From Meandrina meandrites (taxonomy: Eukaryota; Cnidaria; Anthozoa; Scleractinia; Meandrinidae): a stretch of DNA of 64,000 nt. The notes below the pieces were generated by a model that was not told where the DNA came from, did no database searches, and saw nothing but the letters and a program-made list of their open reading frames with translations. The position numbers and the translations under genes are program-made. The stretch covers positions 32,269,598-32,333,597 of the forward strand of contig OY855903.1 of assembly GCA_963693305.1 (NCBI GenBank). The letters run 5' to 3'. Each line of letters opens with the position of its first letter. Position 1 is the stretch's first letter. Below, piece by piece: positions 31,567 through 38,373 of this stretch.

Positions 31567-32258
31567 CCGTTCTCGAAGTAACAAATCATATCCCCTAGGA
31601 CTGTCGGTGATGGCTGTTTGCTGTAGACAGTAGTAAATCCTTCTTGATCGAGAATGTTGTTTATCAGTCTTTGTTTGTCGCTACTATTTGGATGAAGATC
31701 AAAAATCAAATACCCGTAGGGTCGGTTGGTCGCGTCTCTATATACCTTGAGTACTTCCTCCCAGTCACCAGGAAAGGCCTGTAGTGCTAAATTCCTTACT
31801 CCAAGTTGATCTCGAGGGTTTTTAAAGGCAATCACATAATGAGCGTTTCTTGAAATGGTCTTAGCGTACTTGCCTGGTGGAAACATGTCTTGACACAGGT
31901 ACAACACTGTCACGTTGTTATGGTGAGAATACTTGGTAAACAAATCCAGGACAGGTTTGTCATTGCTTCCTTCATCCATCAAGTCGTCTAAAATCAATAA
32001 TCCTCCCGAGTTAAACCATTTAGGAATGGTTTCACGTTCAGGAATTGCCTGGTGAAAGTGAATGCCACGTTTCTGCATGTCATTGAATTTCGACTGCCAC
32101 GCCCCGTAGCAGTAGTACACTTTGTCTGCATGGTTGTCAAACAAAGATTGTTTTTCATGGAGTAACCGTTCTACAAACACGGTTTTCCCACAACTTGATG
32201 GGCCTACGACCAAAATGCTCGAGGGTGATTTAAAACGAAAGCAATCACTAGTTTCCAT
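31536..32258 (-). CDS. FtsK/HerA-superfamily genome-packaging ATPase
   Basis: 240 residues, uninterrupted. Walker A GPSSCGKT at residues 19-26, Walker B LLILDDL at about 87-93, followed by a conserved LYLCQDMFP segment and NPRDQLGVRNL. It is an A32-like packaging ATPase, which pumps viral DNA into preformed capsids, and is one of the core morphogenesis genes of Polintons and adintoviruses. ATG at 32258; TTTATAAAAGG on the minus strand (32293-32303) is a clear TATA box about 40 nt upstream. The last codons overlap the 30544-31566 frame. Confidence 0.9.
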   Translation of the reverse strand: METSDCFRFKSPSSILVVGPSSCGKTVFVERLLHEKQSLFDNHADKVYYCYGAWQSKFNDMQKRGIHFHQAIPERETIPKWFNSGGLLILDDLMDEGSNDKPVLDLFTKYSHHNNVTVLYLCQDMFPPGKYAKTISRNAHYVIAFKNPRDQLGVRNLALQAFPGDWEEVLKVYRDATNRPYGYLIFDLHPNSSDKQRLINNILDQEGFTTVYSKQPSPTVLGDMICYFENGWLYKVSLMW

Positions 32259-32292
32259 GTTGTAATGTGTTTTATTTGAACAACTGAATGGC

Positions 32293-32303
32293 CTTTTATA
32301 AAC
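32293..32303 (-). promoter_or_regulatory. TATA box of the packaging ATPase gene
   Basis: TTTATAAAAGG on the minus strand. AATAAA at about 32268-32273, between it and the ATPase ATG, can serve as the poly-A signal of the upstream protease gene, so the promoter and the previous gene's terminator interlock. Confidence 0.55.
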
Positions 32304-32342
32304 TACATGGAATTAAAATTACACTGTTGTTTTAGGTAAACA

Positions 32343-32885
32343 TCATACAGCATGCAAATCTTTTAAATGGTCTTCAACGAGCGTTTCTAACATAGTTCCC
32401 ACTTTATGATCATTTGCTACAAAATCATTCCTCTTGAACATTGATGTGAAGTCGTCCATGGTCACTCCTCGACAACGACATTTCAGATAAATTAACACAT
32501 ACTGCCCACAGGAGTTGGAGTCTTTTTCTTGTAAAGTCTTGGCATTGCTGGATACATCTTCCCATCGCGAGAAAATCCATGGGATGACTGGAGACGACTT
32601 GTACGCTTGCAACGGCAACCCATAACTATCCATGATCTCACATGTTCCTTTTTCGGTAAAGATGCCTAACCAGTGACTACCCGCTTGTTGAATGGGGTCT
32701 AAGTTGACAATGTATGCGCAAGGTTTTCTTTTCCGCGGATTGCTTGGTAGTTGATCTGCACCGTAGACTCCACGAAAAATAGGGTTTAACACTGGGTCGA
32801 TTCGAGCAAGATAGTCCAACTGCAAGGTAGAATAAGGGACATATTCCATGATTTTACATGGGGTTGCGCTGATTGTAAATGTCAT
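32343..32885 (-). CDS. Adenain-like cysteine protease
   Basis: 180 residues. The adenain/Ulp1-fold triad is visible: GSHWLGIF (His), EIMDSYG (Asp) and DSNSCGQYV (Cys). It matures capsid and core precursors during virion assembly in adenoviruses and by analogy in Polintons. The ATG at 32885 is used here; the internal Met at about residue 13 (MEYVPYSTLQ) is a plausible alternative start. It lies between the capsid and ATPase genes in the same orientation. Intact catalytic residues, no lesions. Confidence 0.88.
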   Translation of the reverse strand: MTFTISATPCKIMEYVPYSTLQLDYLARIDPVLNPIFRGVYGADQLPSNPRKRKPCAYIVNLDPIQQAGSHWLGIFTEKGTCEIMDSYGLPLQAYKSSPVIPWIFSRWEDVSSNAKTLQEKDSNSCGQYVLIYLKCRCRGVTMDDFTSMFKRNDFVANDHKVGTMLETLVEDHLKDLHAV

Positions 32886-32923
32886 AGAAGATGCTGCCTT
32901 CTGGTTTTATTTCCATCATATTT

Positions 32924-34261
32924 TCATATTCTCCATACACGATCACATTGATCACGTGATTGTTTGTTGGCTCCAAACTGAATCACGACATTGCAACGTC
33001 CGTCTTGTCTAGGGTTGAAGACATCACTTTCGCTACATCCAGAGGCAACGTTGTCCCACATGAACAGGGTGCAGGACTTGGCGTGTCCCCAGTGATCTGG
33101 TTTGATCATGCAACGCCCTTGTCTGGCCAAGCATCCTGCTGTTACCAATCGGTGATATCCGTCCATGTCTAATTGTCCGTTGTCATGATTGAGCTCTAAG
33201 GTTTCATAAGGGTATTCTTCTCCTTCAATAACTTGCTTGATCGATTTCACGTTGAACTTTTCAAAGCAGAAGGGGTTTTGTTGGTACCTCCCGTTGAAGG
33301 CATCTAGGTGGACTAAACCTACAATGAGTCTATCTGGAATTCTGCCACTGAACAGGTTCGTTTCTTCCCAGTAACGCGTATTAGGTGGGATAGAATGAAC
33401 ACGGATCTCGGATCGAACCGTAGGATAGTACACGGACATTCCTCTTGCTCGGTTGAGAGAGATAGCTGTGAATTTGTCAGACCTCACTCGAACCATGCAG
33501 GCCACAAAGGTCATCTTGATGTCTTCATCTACCAGTCGTCCTGCAGCTCCTGTTCCATTCATGAAGAAACTGGGGTCATTGAGGAAAAACTTCATTTTGA
33601 GATCCACTTGCGGGGGTAACAATCGCTTGACATTGAAGATATCTATGTGAGGTTTTCCAAGTAAGACTAACGTTTTACCACTTGTTACGTTTTTCTTGTA
33701 TGCCAAGACATTTCTGATGGCTTTCTGTTGTTCTGGTTCTAGTGCTTGGAAATCATTATGCCCGGCACCTGCGTTGTCTGCGAGGTCGATGATGTTATTG
33801 GTAAGCGCAGGGGGGTGATTCAAGGCAGAGTAAAACCCTTGCATTTGAAGATAGGTATCCGCTGCTTCTTGGTCATAATTCATGATGGTCCCCAAGTAAG
33901 CTTTGAAGGCATAGGTATCCGTTTGCTCTGACACGGTGGTTCCATTGAGGGTAACCACTGGTTGCTTGATGATCGTGTGGAACAGATTGGGTGCTGGGGA
34001 TAGGGCATTTGCATTTTCTATGTTACCTCCATTGGCTAGTTTCAACTTCAATTCCATGCGTAAGTAGCTCCGTGTGAGATCGATGTGGTCCCTTCCACCT
34101 GGAATGTTAAACTTGATAGGTGTAGTGCTCCGGCTGATAGGATGTACCATGACCATGCGGTAACTGTGAATAGACGTGTCCGTCTTGGGAATGGAAAATA
34201 GGTCTAAAACAGCATTTTCCACCTCACCCGAGCCTGCATGGACTGGAACAGGTTCACCCAT
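32924..34261 (-). CDS. Major capsid protein (double jelly roll, hexon-like)
   Basis: 445 residues, uninterrupted. The N terminus contains DLFSIPKTDTSI, then PIKFNIPGGRDHIDLTRSYL and VVTLNGTTVSE, and the linker region NYDQEAADTYLQMQGFYSA, matching the layout of Polinton/adintovirus hexons that form pseudo-hexameric trimers. ATG at 34261 preceded by GTATAAAAAG (34303-34312); AATAAA on the minus strand near 32907-32912. It is the longest uninterrupted frame of the element. As only a C-terminal piece of penton remains, capsids could not be completed from this copy alone. Confidence 0.9.
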   Translation of the reverse strand: MGEPVPVHAGSGEVENAVLDLFSIPKTDTSIHSYRMVMVHPISRSTTPIKFNIPGGRDHIDLTRSYLRMELKLKLANGGNIENANALSPAPNLFHTIIKQPVVTLNGTTVSEQTDTYAFKAYLGTIMNYDQEAADTYLQMQGFYSALNHPPALTNNIIDLADNAGAGHNDFQALEPEQQKAIRNVLAYKKNVTSGKTLVLLGKPHIDIFNVKRLLPPQVDLKMKFFLNDPSFFMNGTGAAGRLVDEDIKMTFVACMVRVRSDKFTAISLNRARGMSVYYPTVRSEIRVHSIPPNTRYWEETNLFSGRIPDRLIVGLVHLDAFNGRYQQNPFCFEKFNVKSIKQVIEGEEYPYETLELNHDNGQLDMDGYHRLVTAGCLARQGRCMIKPDHWGHAKSCTLFMWDNVASGCSESDVFNPRQDGRCNVVIQFGANKQSRDQCDRVWRI

Positions 34262-34302
34262 GATTCTCTGTTAGTCAAATGTGAGGAAAGACTGAGTTCT
34301 GT

Positions 34303-34312
34303 CTTTTTATAC
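34303..34312 (-). promoter_or_regulatory. TATA box of the major capsid gene
   Basis: GTATAAAAAG on the minus strand, about 45 nt upstream of the ATG and overlapping the stop codon of the upstream basic-protein gene (34307). Confidence 0.6.
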
Positions 34313-34666
34313 CTCCCACGGTTTATAATAGCGTTTTCCACCTTGATCAGAAAAACTCATTTGGTGATAACGTTTGTCTTTGCCTAACGTGTACCCTATC
34401 TTGGCTGCCTTTTCAAATATGTTGCCACCACCTTGTCTTTTCTTTATCTTGCGTGACTCTCTATACCATCGACGAGCGAGTTCTGCTGCCTTTCTTTCCC
34501 GAGCAGGTAAGCCTAGACCTGCAGCGATGCTTCCACCGCGTTGCTTCTTTCGTTTACGACGAGTTTTTCTGGCAACAACCGATATTGGTAAAGACAAACC
34601 AGCTAGGCCCAACTGTCCACCCCGCTGCTTGCGTCGTCGTTGGCCTTTTCGTTTCCTCAATAACAT
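34307..34666 (-). CDS. Basic core-like protein with duplicated K/R-K-Q-R-G-G motif
   Basis: 119 residues, strongly basic. RRRKQRGGQLGLAG and RKRKKQRGGSIAAG form an internal duplication, with a third KKRQGGGNIFEK. The Gly-Gly steps resemble adenain cleavage sites, so this may be a DNA-condensing precursor cut by the 32343-32885 protease, like adenovirus core proteins. CCTATAAT (34703-34710) about 40 nt upstream of the ATG is a possible TATA element. Intact; role inferred from charge and position. Confidence 0.5.
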   Translation of the reverse strand: MLLRKRKGQRRRKQRGGQLGLAGLSLPISVVARKTRRKRKKQRGGSIAAGLGLPARERKAAELARRWYRESRKIKKRQGGGNIFEKAAKIGYTLGKDKRYHQMSFSDQGGKRYYKPWEV

Positions 34667-34734
34667 GGCTTGCTTCCAATAGTATCCAGTGTTTCACGGC
34701 GGATTATAGGCACTGAGTAAAGGCGGAATCATCT

Positions 34735-34989
34735 TTAATAGACAAATATATCACCTCGTCGTATTCTTTTGCGTCGTTTTCGTCGTCGTAGTGCACCACC
34801 TGACTGACCCAACAAGCTGGCTACCTGGCTTTTTATGGCCTGTTTTGCTTTTCTTTTCAGCATTCGCTTCGCAGGTTGCGTCACGTATTTATCGGCAAGA
34901 ATGGCACCCATTGTTTTCAATAATCCCCCCAATCCACGTCCCCCTTGACCATTTTCTGGCTTGTAGTAACGTAGTGCTCCTCCATGCAT
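34735..34989 (-). CDS. Adenovirus pX-like small basic virion protein
   Basis: 84 residues. The N terminus MHGGALRYYKPENG is followed by GRGLGGLLKTMGA, a Lys-rich helix, a second SGGALRRRKRRKR and the terminal GDIFVY. Gly-Gly steps preceding hydrophobic residues fit adenain-type processing, and the layout resembles pX-like proteins of Polintons. TATATAAAG (35030-35038) lies about 45 nt upstream of the ATG. Intact. Confidence 0.55.
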   Translation of the reverse strand: MHGGALRYYKPENGQGGRGLGGLLKTMGAILADKYVTQPAKRMLKRKAKQAIKSQVASLLGQSGGALRRRKRRKRIRRGDIFVY

Positions 34990-35029
34990 GATGAACTCAA
35001 AACTATGTAACGTTTAGTTGGGGTTTCCC

Positions 35030-35038
35030 TTTATATAC
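35030..35038 (-). promoter_or_regulatory. TATA box of the pX-like gene
   Basis: TATATAAAG on the minus strand, about 45 nt upstream of the ATG at 34989; AATAAA of the preceding integrase frame is at 35072-35077. Confidence 0.55.
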
Positions 35039-35072
35039 ACGCCAATCACATGATTCGTCAACAACAACTTTT

Positions 35073-35846
35073 TTATTTCTTTTTCTGAAAGAACAATGTT
35101 ACAACTGTATTGCCACCTTGTAAGTTGAGAGGCGTTCCATCGTTTTCAGTGATACCAACTTCGATGGTATCCAACCAATTCATTCTGACTGGGAGAAACT
35201 GTAAATGTTGCGGCTCGAATCGGGCTCGACCTCTCTTCCGACTGTCGTACACCACTGTCATGTTGTTGGCTGTAAAGGCACGATACATGCGCTCTTTGAG
35301 GGTCCGGTTGAATCGTTCCACAGTAGCAGCTTTGGTATCGCCGTGCGTACTAAAATGATGAATATTTTGATCTTTCAGATAGTCGGAGAAGGTTCTGTTA
35401 TAAAATTCACTTCCTTTGTCTGTTTGTAGTTGAACAGGCTTGCGGTTCTCTTTCAAAATCGTCTCAAAGGCTCGTTTTTGTTCTGATCCCGTCTTATTCT
35501 TCATCGGTACCACCCATGCATACTTGCTCAATACGTCGACTACTGTTAAGAGATACTTGAATCCTTTGTTGTGTTGGCTCAAATTTTTAACATCGACGAG
35601 ATCAGCCGCCCATTGATGATCAATGGAAAGAGCCACGGTTGGCGCGGTGCTGTACTTTCGTCGTACCGGTTTGTGAAGAGTATAAGTGAGATTCTTGTTC
35701 AATATGGTCAAGAGTTTTTTGATTGGCACGCCAGTGGCTCGTTGCAAACGAGCTAGTCCACCATAACTTCCTGGGTTAAGTGGGTCGTAATACACTTTTA
35801 GCACTTTTTGTTCTAAGGATTCGCGTTTTTTTCTTTTCTTTCCCAT
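35073..35846 (-). CDS. rve integrase fused in frame to a penton-like C-terminal tail
   Basis: 257 residues. Residues 1-195 are a retroviral-type integrase: YYDPLNPGSYGGLARL and YTLHKPVRRKY N-terminal region, then the D,D-35-E core with D82 (HQWAADLVD), D143 (QTDKGSEF) and E177 (ATVERFNRT). After FTANNM (about 35258) similarity to integrase stops; the usual C-terminal and chromodomain-like part is absent. The last 60 residues (LQFLPVRMNWLDTIEVGI, then TVVTLFF) look like the C-terminal strand region of Polinton minor capsid (penton) proteins. A deletion joining two adjacent genes in frame is the simplest explanation, and there is no other penton candidate. All three catalytic acids remain. Confidence 0.75.
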   Translation of the reverse strand: MGKKRKKRESLEQKVLKVYYDPLNPGSYGGLARLQRATGVPIKKLLTILNKNLTYTLHKPVRRKYSTAPTVALSIDHQWAADLVDVKNLSQHNKGFKYLLTVVDVLSKYAWVVPMKNKTGSEQKRAFETILKENRKPVQLQTDKGSEFYNRTFSDYLKDQNIHHFSTHGDTKAATVERFNRTLKERMYRAFTANNMTVVYDSRKRGRARFEPQHLQFLPVRMNWLDTIEVGITENDGTPLNLQGGNTVVTLFFQKKK

Positions 35847-36065
35847 TCATACAAACTGCGCACAGCAACACACTAACACATTGAGTAATGCGAGCAGTAA
35901 CTCCTTGAACGATGGTACCTTGTTGGGGTGAGTATTAAATACCCAATCTCTGTGTAGGTCGTACTCCTGCCTGGGAAGTTTGATACGCATGTTTTCCATG
36001 TGAGCAATGAAATGAAATGTGGTGAATGGACGACTCTCTTCATCTTCTATTTGAAACGTGAACAT
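35847..36065 (-). CDS. Small ORF directly upstream of the integrase
   Basis: 72 codons from the ATG at 36065 (frame open to 36083). Its TGA is directly followed by the integrase ATG. Residues FTTFHFIAHMENMRIKLPR look structured; the C terminus is hydrophobic and Cys-rich (LLLALLNVLVCCCAQF), possibly a membrane anchor. GATATAATC (36112-36120) may be the promoter for both. It could be a separate small protein or a leader of the integrase transcript. No homologue recognised. Confidence 0.4.
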   Translation of the reverse strand: MFTFQIEDEESRPFTTFHFIAHMENMRIKLPRQEYDLHRDWVFNTHPNKVPSFKELLLALLNVLVCCCAQFV

Positions 36066-36262
36066 AGCTTGCGGGTCCAACACATCAGCAGGGAGATCAG
36101 TCTCCTTTCCAGATTATATCATTTTGATCTCCTTCGAGTTGATTCCAAATGAACCTCCATAACCACTCCTTCGTATGAGACATTGTTCTGAGTTCATGAA
36201 GTACCCATTTGACATTTAAATACCTTTTTTCGGCTGCTGTCAATCACGTTAGTTTTTTCTCT

Positions 36263-36272
36263 CTATAAAAAA
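36263..36272 (+). promoter_or_regulatory. TATA box of the 36300 gene
   Basis: CTATAAAAAA, 37 nt before ATG 36300 and 64 nt before the better-context ATG at 36327. Confidence 0.5.
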
Positions 36273-36299
36273 GATGCACCTTCGTTCTTATGATCAATC

Positions 36300-36899
36300 A
36301 TGTGTATTTTTGTCCCACTGCCAAAAATGGCTCATTCTTTTAACGACATGGTAGATGAACCCATTCGCTGCGATGGTAGTGTTTTGCAACACAGTCACTT
36401 CTATAGCGAACTAGTCGGTGAACCATGGAAGAAATACTTTGTCATGGCCATACTGAAGGTCATTCACAAAAAAGAAAATTTGGAACCTGCATGTCTTGCG
36501 ATGTATTCCCTCGATTCCCTACAACACGTGATCGACATTCAAGATAAGATTTGGAAGGGATTGAAAAGGCTAGTCTTTGGAGAGGTCTACGACACGTGGA
36601 AAACCTTGATGGAGCAAGCAGGTGTGATCCATGACTATTTGAATCATGACGATTGTGAGTTCGTCAAACGCATGACAACTCCCAATAAAAACATTGAAGT
36701 GACATTGACAGAGATCATGTCATTCAACAAGCAAGGCGTCGCCTTCACACACGAATTGTTGGGTCTGCAACATCGGGACATTGACAACATCCTTGATTGG
36801 ACGAGAAGTCGGTCAGATGACAACCGCTTTTGGTCAGGATTGGACGAAGTGGATTTTCATTTGGAAAGGAATGACGGGAATGACCCAAACGACATATAA
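36300..36899 (+). CDS. Unassigned alpha-helical protein
   Basis: 199 residues from ATG 36300, or 190 from the internal ATG at 36327, which has a stronger context (AAAAATGG). Composition is mixed and predicted mostly helical (WKKYFVMAILKVIHKKENL, DIQDKIWKGLKRLVF), with an acidic end (ERNDGNDPNDI). No Cys pattern, membrane segment or signal peptide. First of two plus-strand genes divergent from the integrase block. I considered a Bcl-2-like fold because adintoviruses can carry one, but saw no BH motif. Intact. Confidence 0.5.
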   Translation: MCIFVPLPKMAHSFNDMVDEPIRCDGSVLQHSHFYSELVGEPWKKYFVMAILKVIHKKENLEPACLAMYSLDSLQHVIDIQDKIWKGLKRLVFGEVYDTWKTLMEQAGVIHDYLNHDDCEFVKRMTTPNKNIEVTLTEIMSFNKQGVAFTHELLGLQHRDIDNILDWTRSRSDDNRFWSGLDEVDFHLERNDGNDPNDI

Positions 36900-36944
36900 T
36901 CTACAATACTATGACATTCGTTCTCTTTTACGTCAGTAACCAAC

Positions 36945-37466
36945 ATGAATCAGAAGAGACCGTTGCAAGCCATGCAAGAGATGGTGGATAAGTTACCCGA
37001 AAAAGATAAGAAAAAACTAAAACGAGTGAAGAAACAAGAAGCACCGCCATGTTTACCAGCCATAAAAGTGGAACAACAACAACAAATAGAAGACGGGGAA
37101 CAAGCCATGGCAGACTTACTGCATAGCCTATTAACAGCCCCTGTACAAACCGAAGTGGTTGAAGAAAAACCAAGCTACGATCTGAACGTGTGTCCTTTTC
37201 ATCTCTGTAACTTAACCGTGTTTCAGGCCGTGAAAAACAAAGACCACTACGTGAAATGTGCATTCTCGCCTTGTGGTCTGTTTACTCACAGTAAAGAGGT
37301 CATCCCCTACATGACGACAATTTACAACAAGGTGAATGGAGTTTACTACACCATGCAAGGGAACATTAAATGCGAGTGTAACAATCAAGCCAGTCTGAAA
37401 GTGAGTAGATCAGCTGCCAATTTCAACCGACCCTATTACGCTTGCCGAAACAGGAGAGGGTGCTGA
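36945..37466 (+). CDS. Zinc-ribbon protein with GRF-type finger
   Basis: 173 residues. Basic N terminus (KDKKKLKRVKKQ), Gln/Glu linker, then a Cys/His cluster (VCPFHLCNLTVF, VKCAFSPCGLFTH) and a C-terminal GRF-like finger: KCECNNQASLKVSRSAAN...RPYYACRNRRGC, i.e. C-x-C, a basic strand, Y-x-C and a final C. GRF fingers bind single-stranded nucleic acid in TOP3, NEIL3 and APE2. Its position near PolB suggests a DNA-replication or repair accessory role, which is inference. CATATAATC near 36891-36899 may be its TATA element. Intact. Confidence 0.6.
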   Translation: MNQKRPLQAMQEMVDKLPEKDKKKLKRVKKQEAPPCLPAIKVEQQQQIEDGEQAMADLLHSLLTAPVQTEVVEEKPSYDLNVCPFHLCNLTVFQAVKNKDHYVKCAFSPCGLFTHSKEVIPYMTTIYNKVNGVYYTMQGNIKCECNNQASLKVSRSAANFNRPYYACRNRRGC

Positions 37467-37609
37467 TTCTTTCAGTGGGCAGATGTAGGACTAACAAGAG
37501 GAAATGAGGAACTACAAAACAAGATATTTTAAATGACACGGTTTATTCACAAAAAAGACTTGAAATGTACAGTTTTAATAGTCGCTTTAATACAGTTTTT
37601 AAAGTCTCT

Positions 37610-38220
37610 TTAATGCTTTCTTTTTCTCTTCAACAAACAGTCATGCTCATCGATCATCTTCCCAAGAACATCATCTTCGAGTTTGTTGAATTGTTCAAAA
37701 TAAAGTTCCATTCTTGCCATGTGCATTTTCATTCGTTTCTGCTGCTTCTGCGACCATTTATCCCAAAACGGTTGGAATTCGAGAATGCTCCTCAATAACT
37801 TGTAATGCTCGCGACTCACTGGTGGCTTCACGCCAAGGTTAAATACAAGATTCTTATAAGCCACGTTATCACATTATGTAAAGTAATGCTAAAATTGCGT
37901 TCAATCTTTCTATAGTTCTTCTTGGAAAAGGTCCAATCTTCTTTGGATGCAACAAACGAGTGGATCTGGTGGATGGCAAATTCCAACTGCGAACTATATC
38001 CGAATCCCTTAAGCCCTCTCAATCCGGCGAGCCCATCGCGAATCGGAATCCCACGCTCCTCGTGCCAACGAAAGAAACGATCTGCTGCGTCGGTTGAATT
38101 TTGAAACAGGATGTCCTGTCCCCACCAAATCGTAATATTGGGGTTCAACTCATCAGGTCTGTTGATGGAGTTCTCCTGCAAAGTGGTCAGGTCACGCGCC
38201 ATTTTGAAAATGACCGCCAT
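37610..38220 (-). pseudogene. Unassigned protein divergent from PolB, frame broken
   Basis: Starts at ATG 38220, just after a TATATATA element (38234-38241). Frame one carries QENSINRPDELNPN, WWGQDILFQNSTDAADRFFRW and LAGLRGLKGFGYSSQLEF to about 37875. A second frame (37864-37610) continues the same style (VKPPVSREHYKLLRSIL, FWDKWSQKQQKRMKMHMARM). Around 37862-37880 a GTG-ATAAC-GTG pattern suggests a small insertion that shifts frame; a tiny intron is less likely. Combined length would be about 200 residues. It shares the bidirectional promoter with PolB. Function unknown. Confidence 0.5.
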
Positions 38221-38233
38221 TCCGACTGCGTTG

Positions 38234-38327
38234 TATATATAGGCTCTATATGTCACGTGACCGTGTCGTCACGAACGGGGGGGAGGGGGGTATCCCCCCG
38301 TCACGTGGTTACCGGTCTCTATATAAA
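38234..38327. promoter_or_regulatory. Bidirectional promoter between PolB and its divergent neighbour
   Basis: TATATATA (38234-38241, minus gene) and TATATAAA (38320-38327, PolB) flank GTCACGTGAC, CGTCACGA, a G-rich tract, GGGGTATCCCCC palindrome and CACGTGGTTACCGG. Bases 38248-38327 are an inverted near-copy of the promoter at 28447-28540. Confidence 0.7.
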
Positions 38328-38373
38328 CGGATGAGCCGCCAGCTCAAATCACAAATTTGTCAAGCAAGCAAAC

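Noticed and set aside
36300..36899. Possible Bcl-2-like apoptosis inhibitor
   Set aside because: Adintoviruses can carry such genes, but no BH motif or C-terminal anchor is visible.
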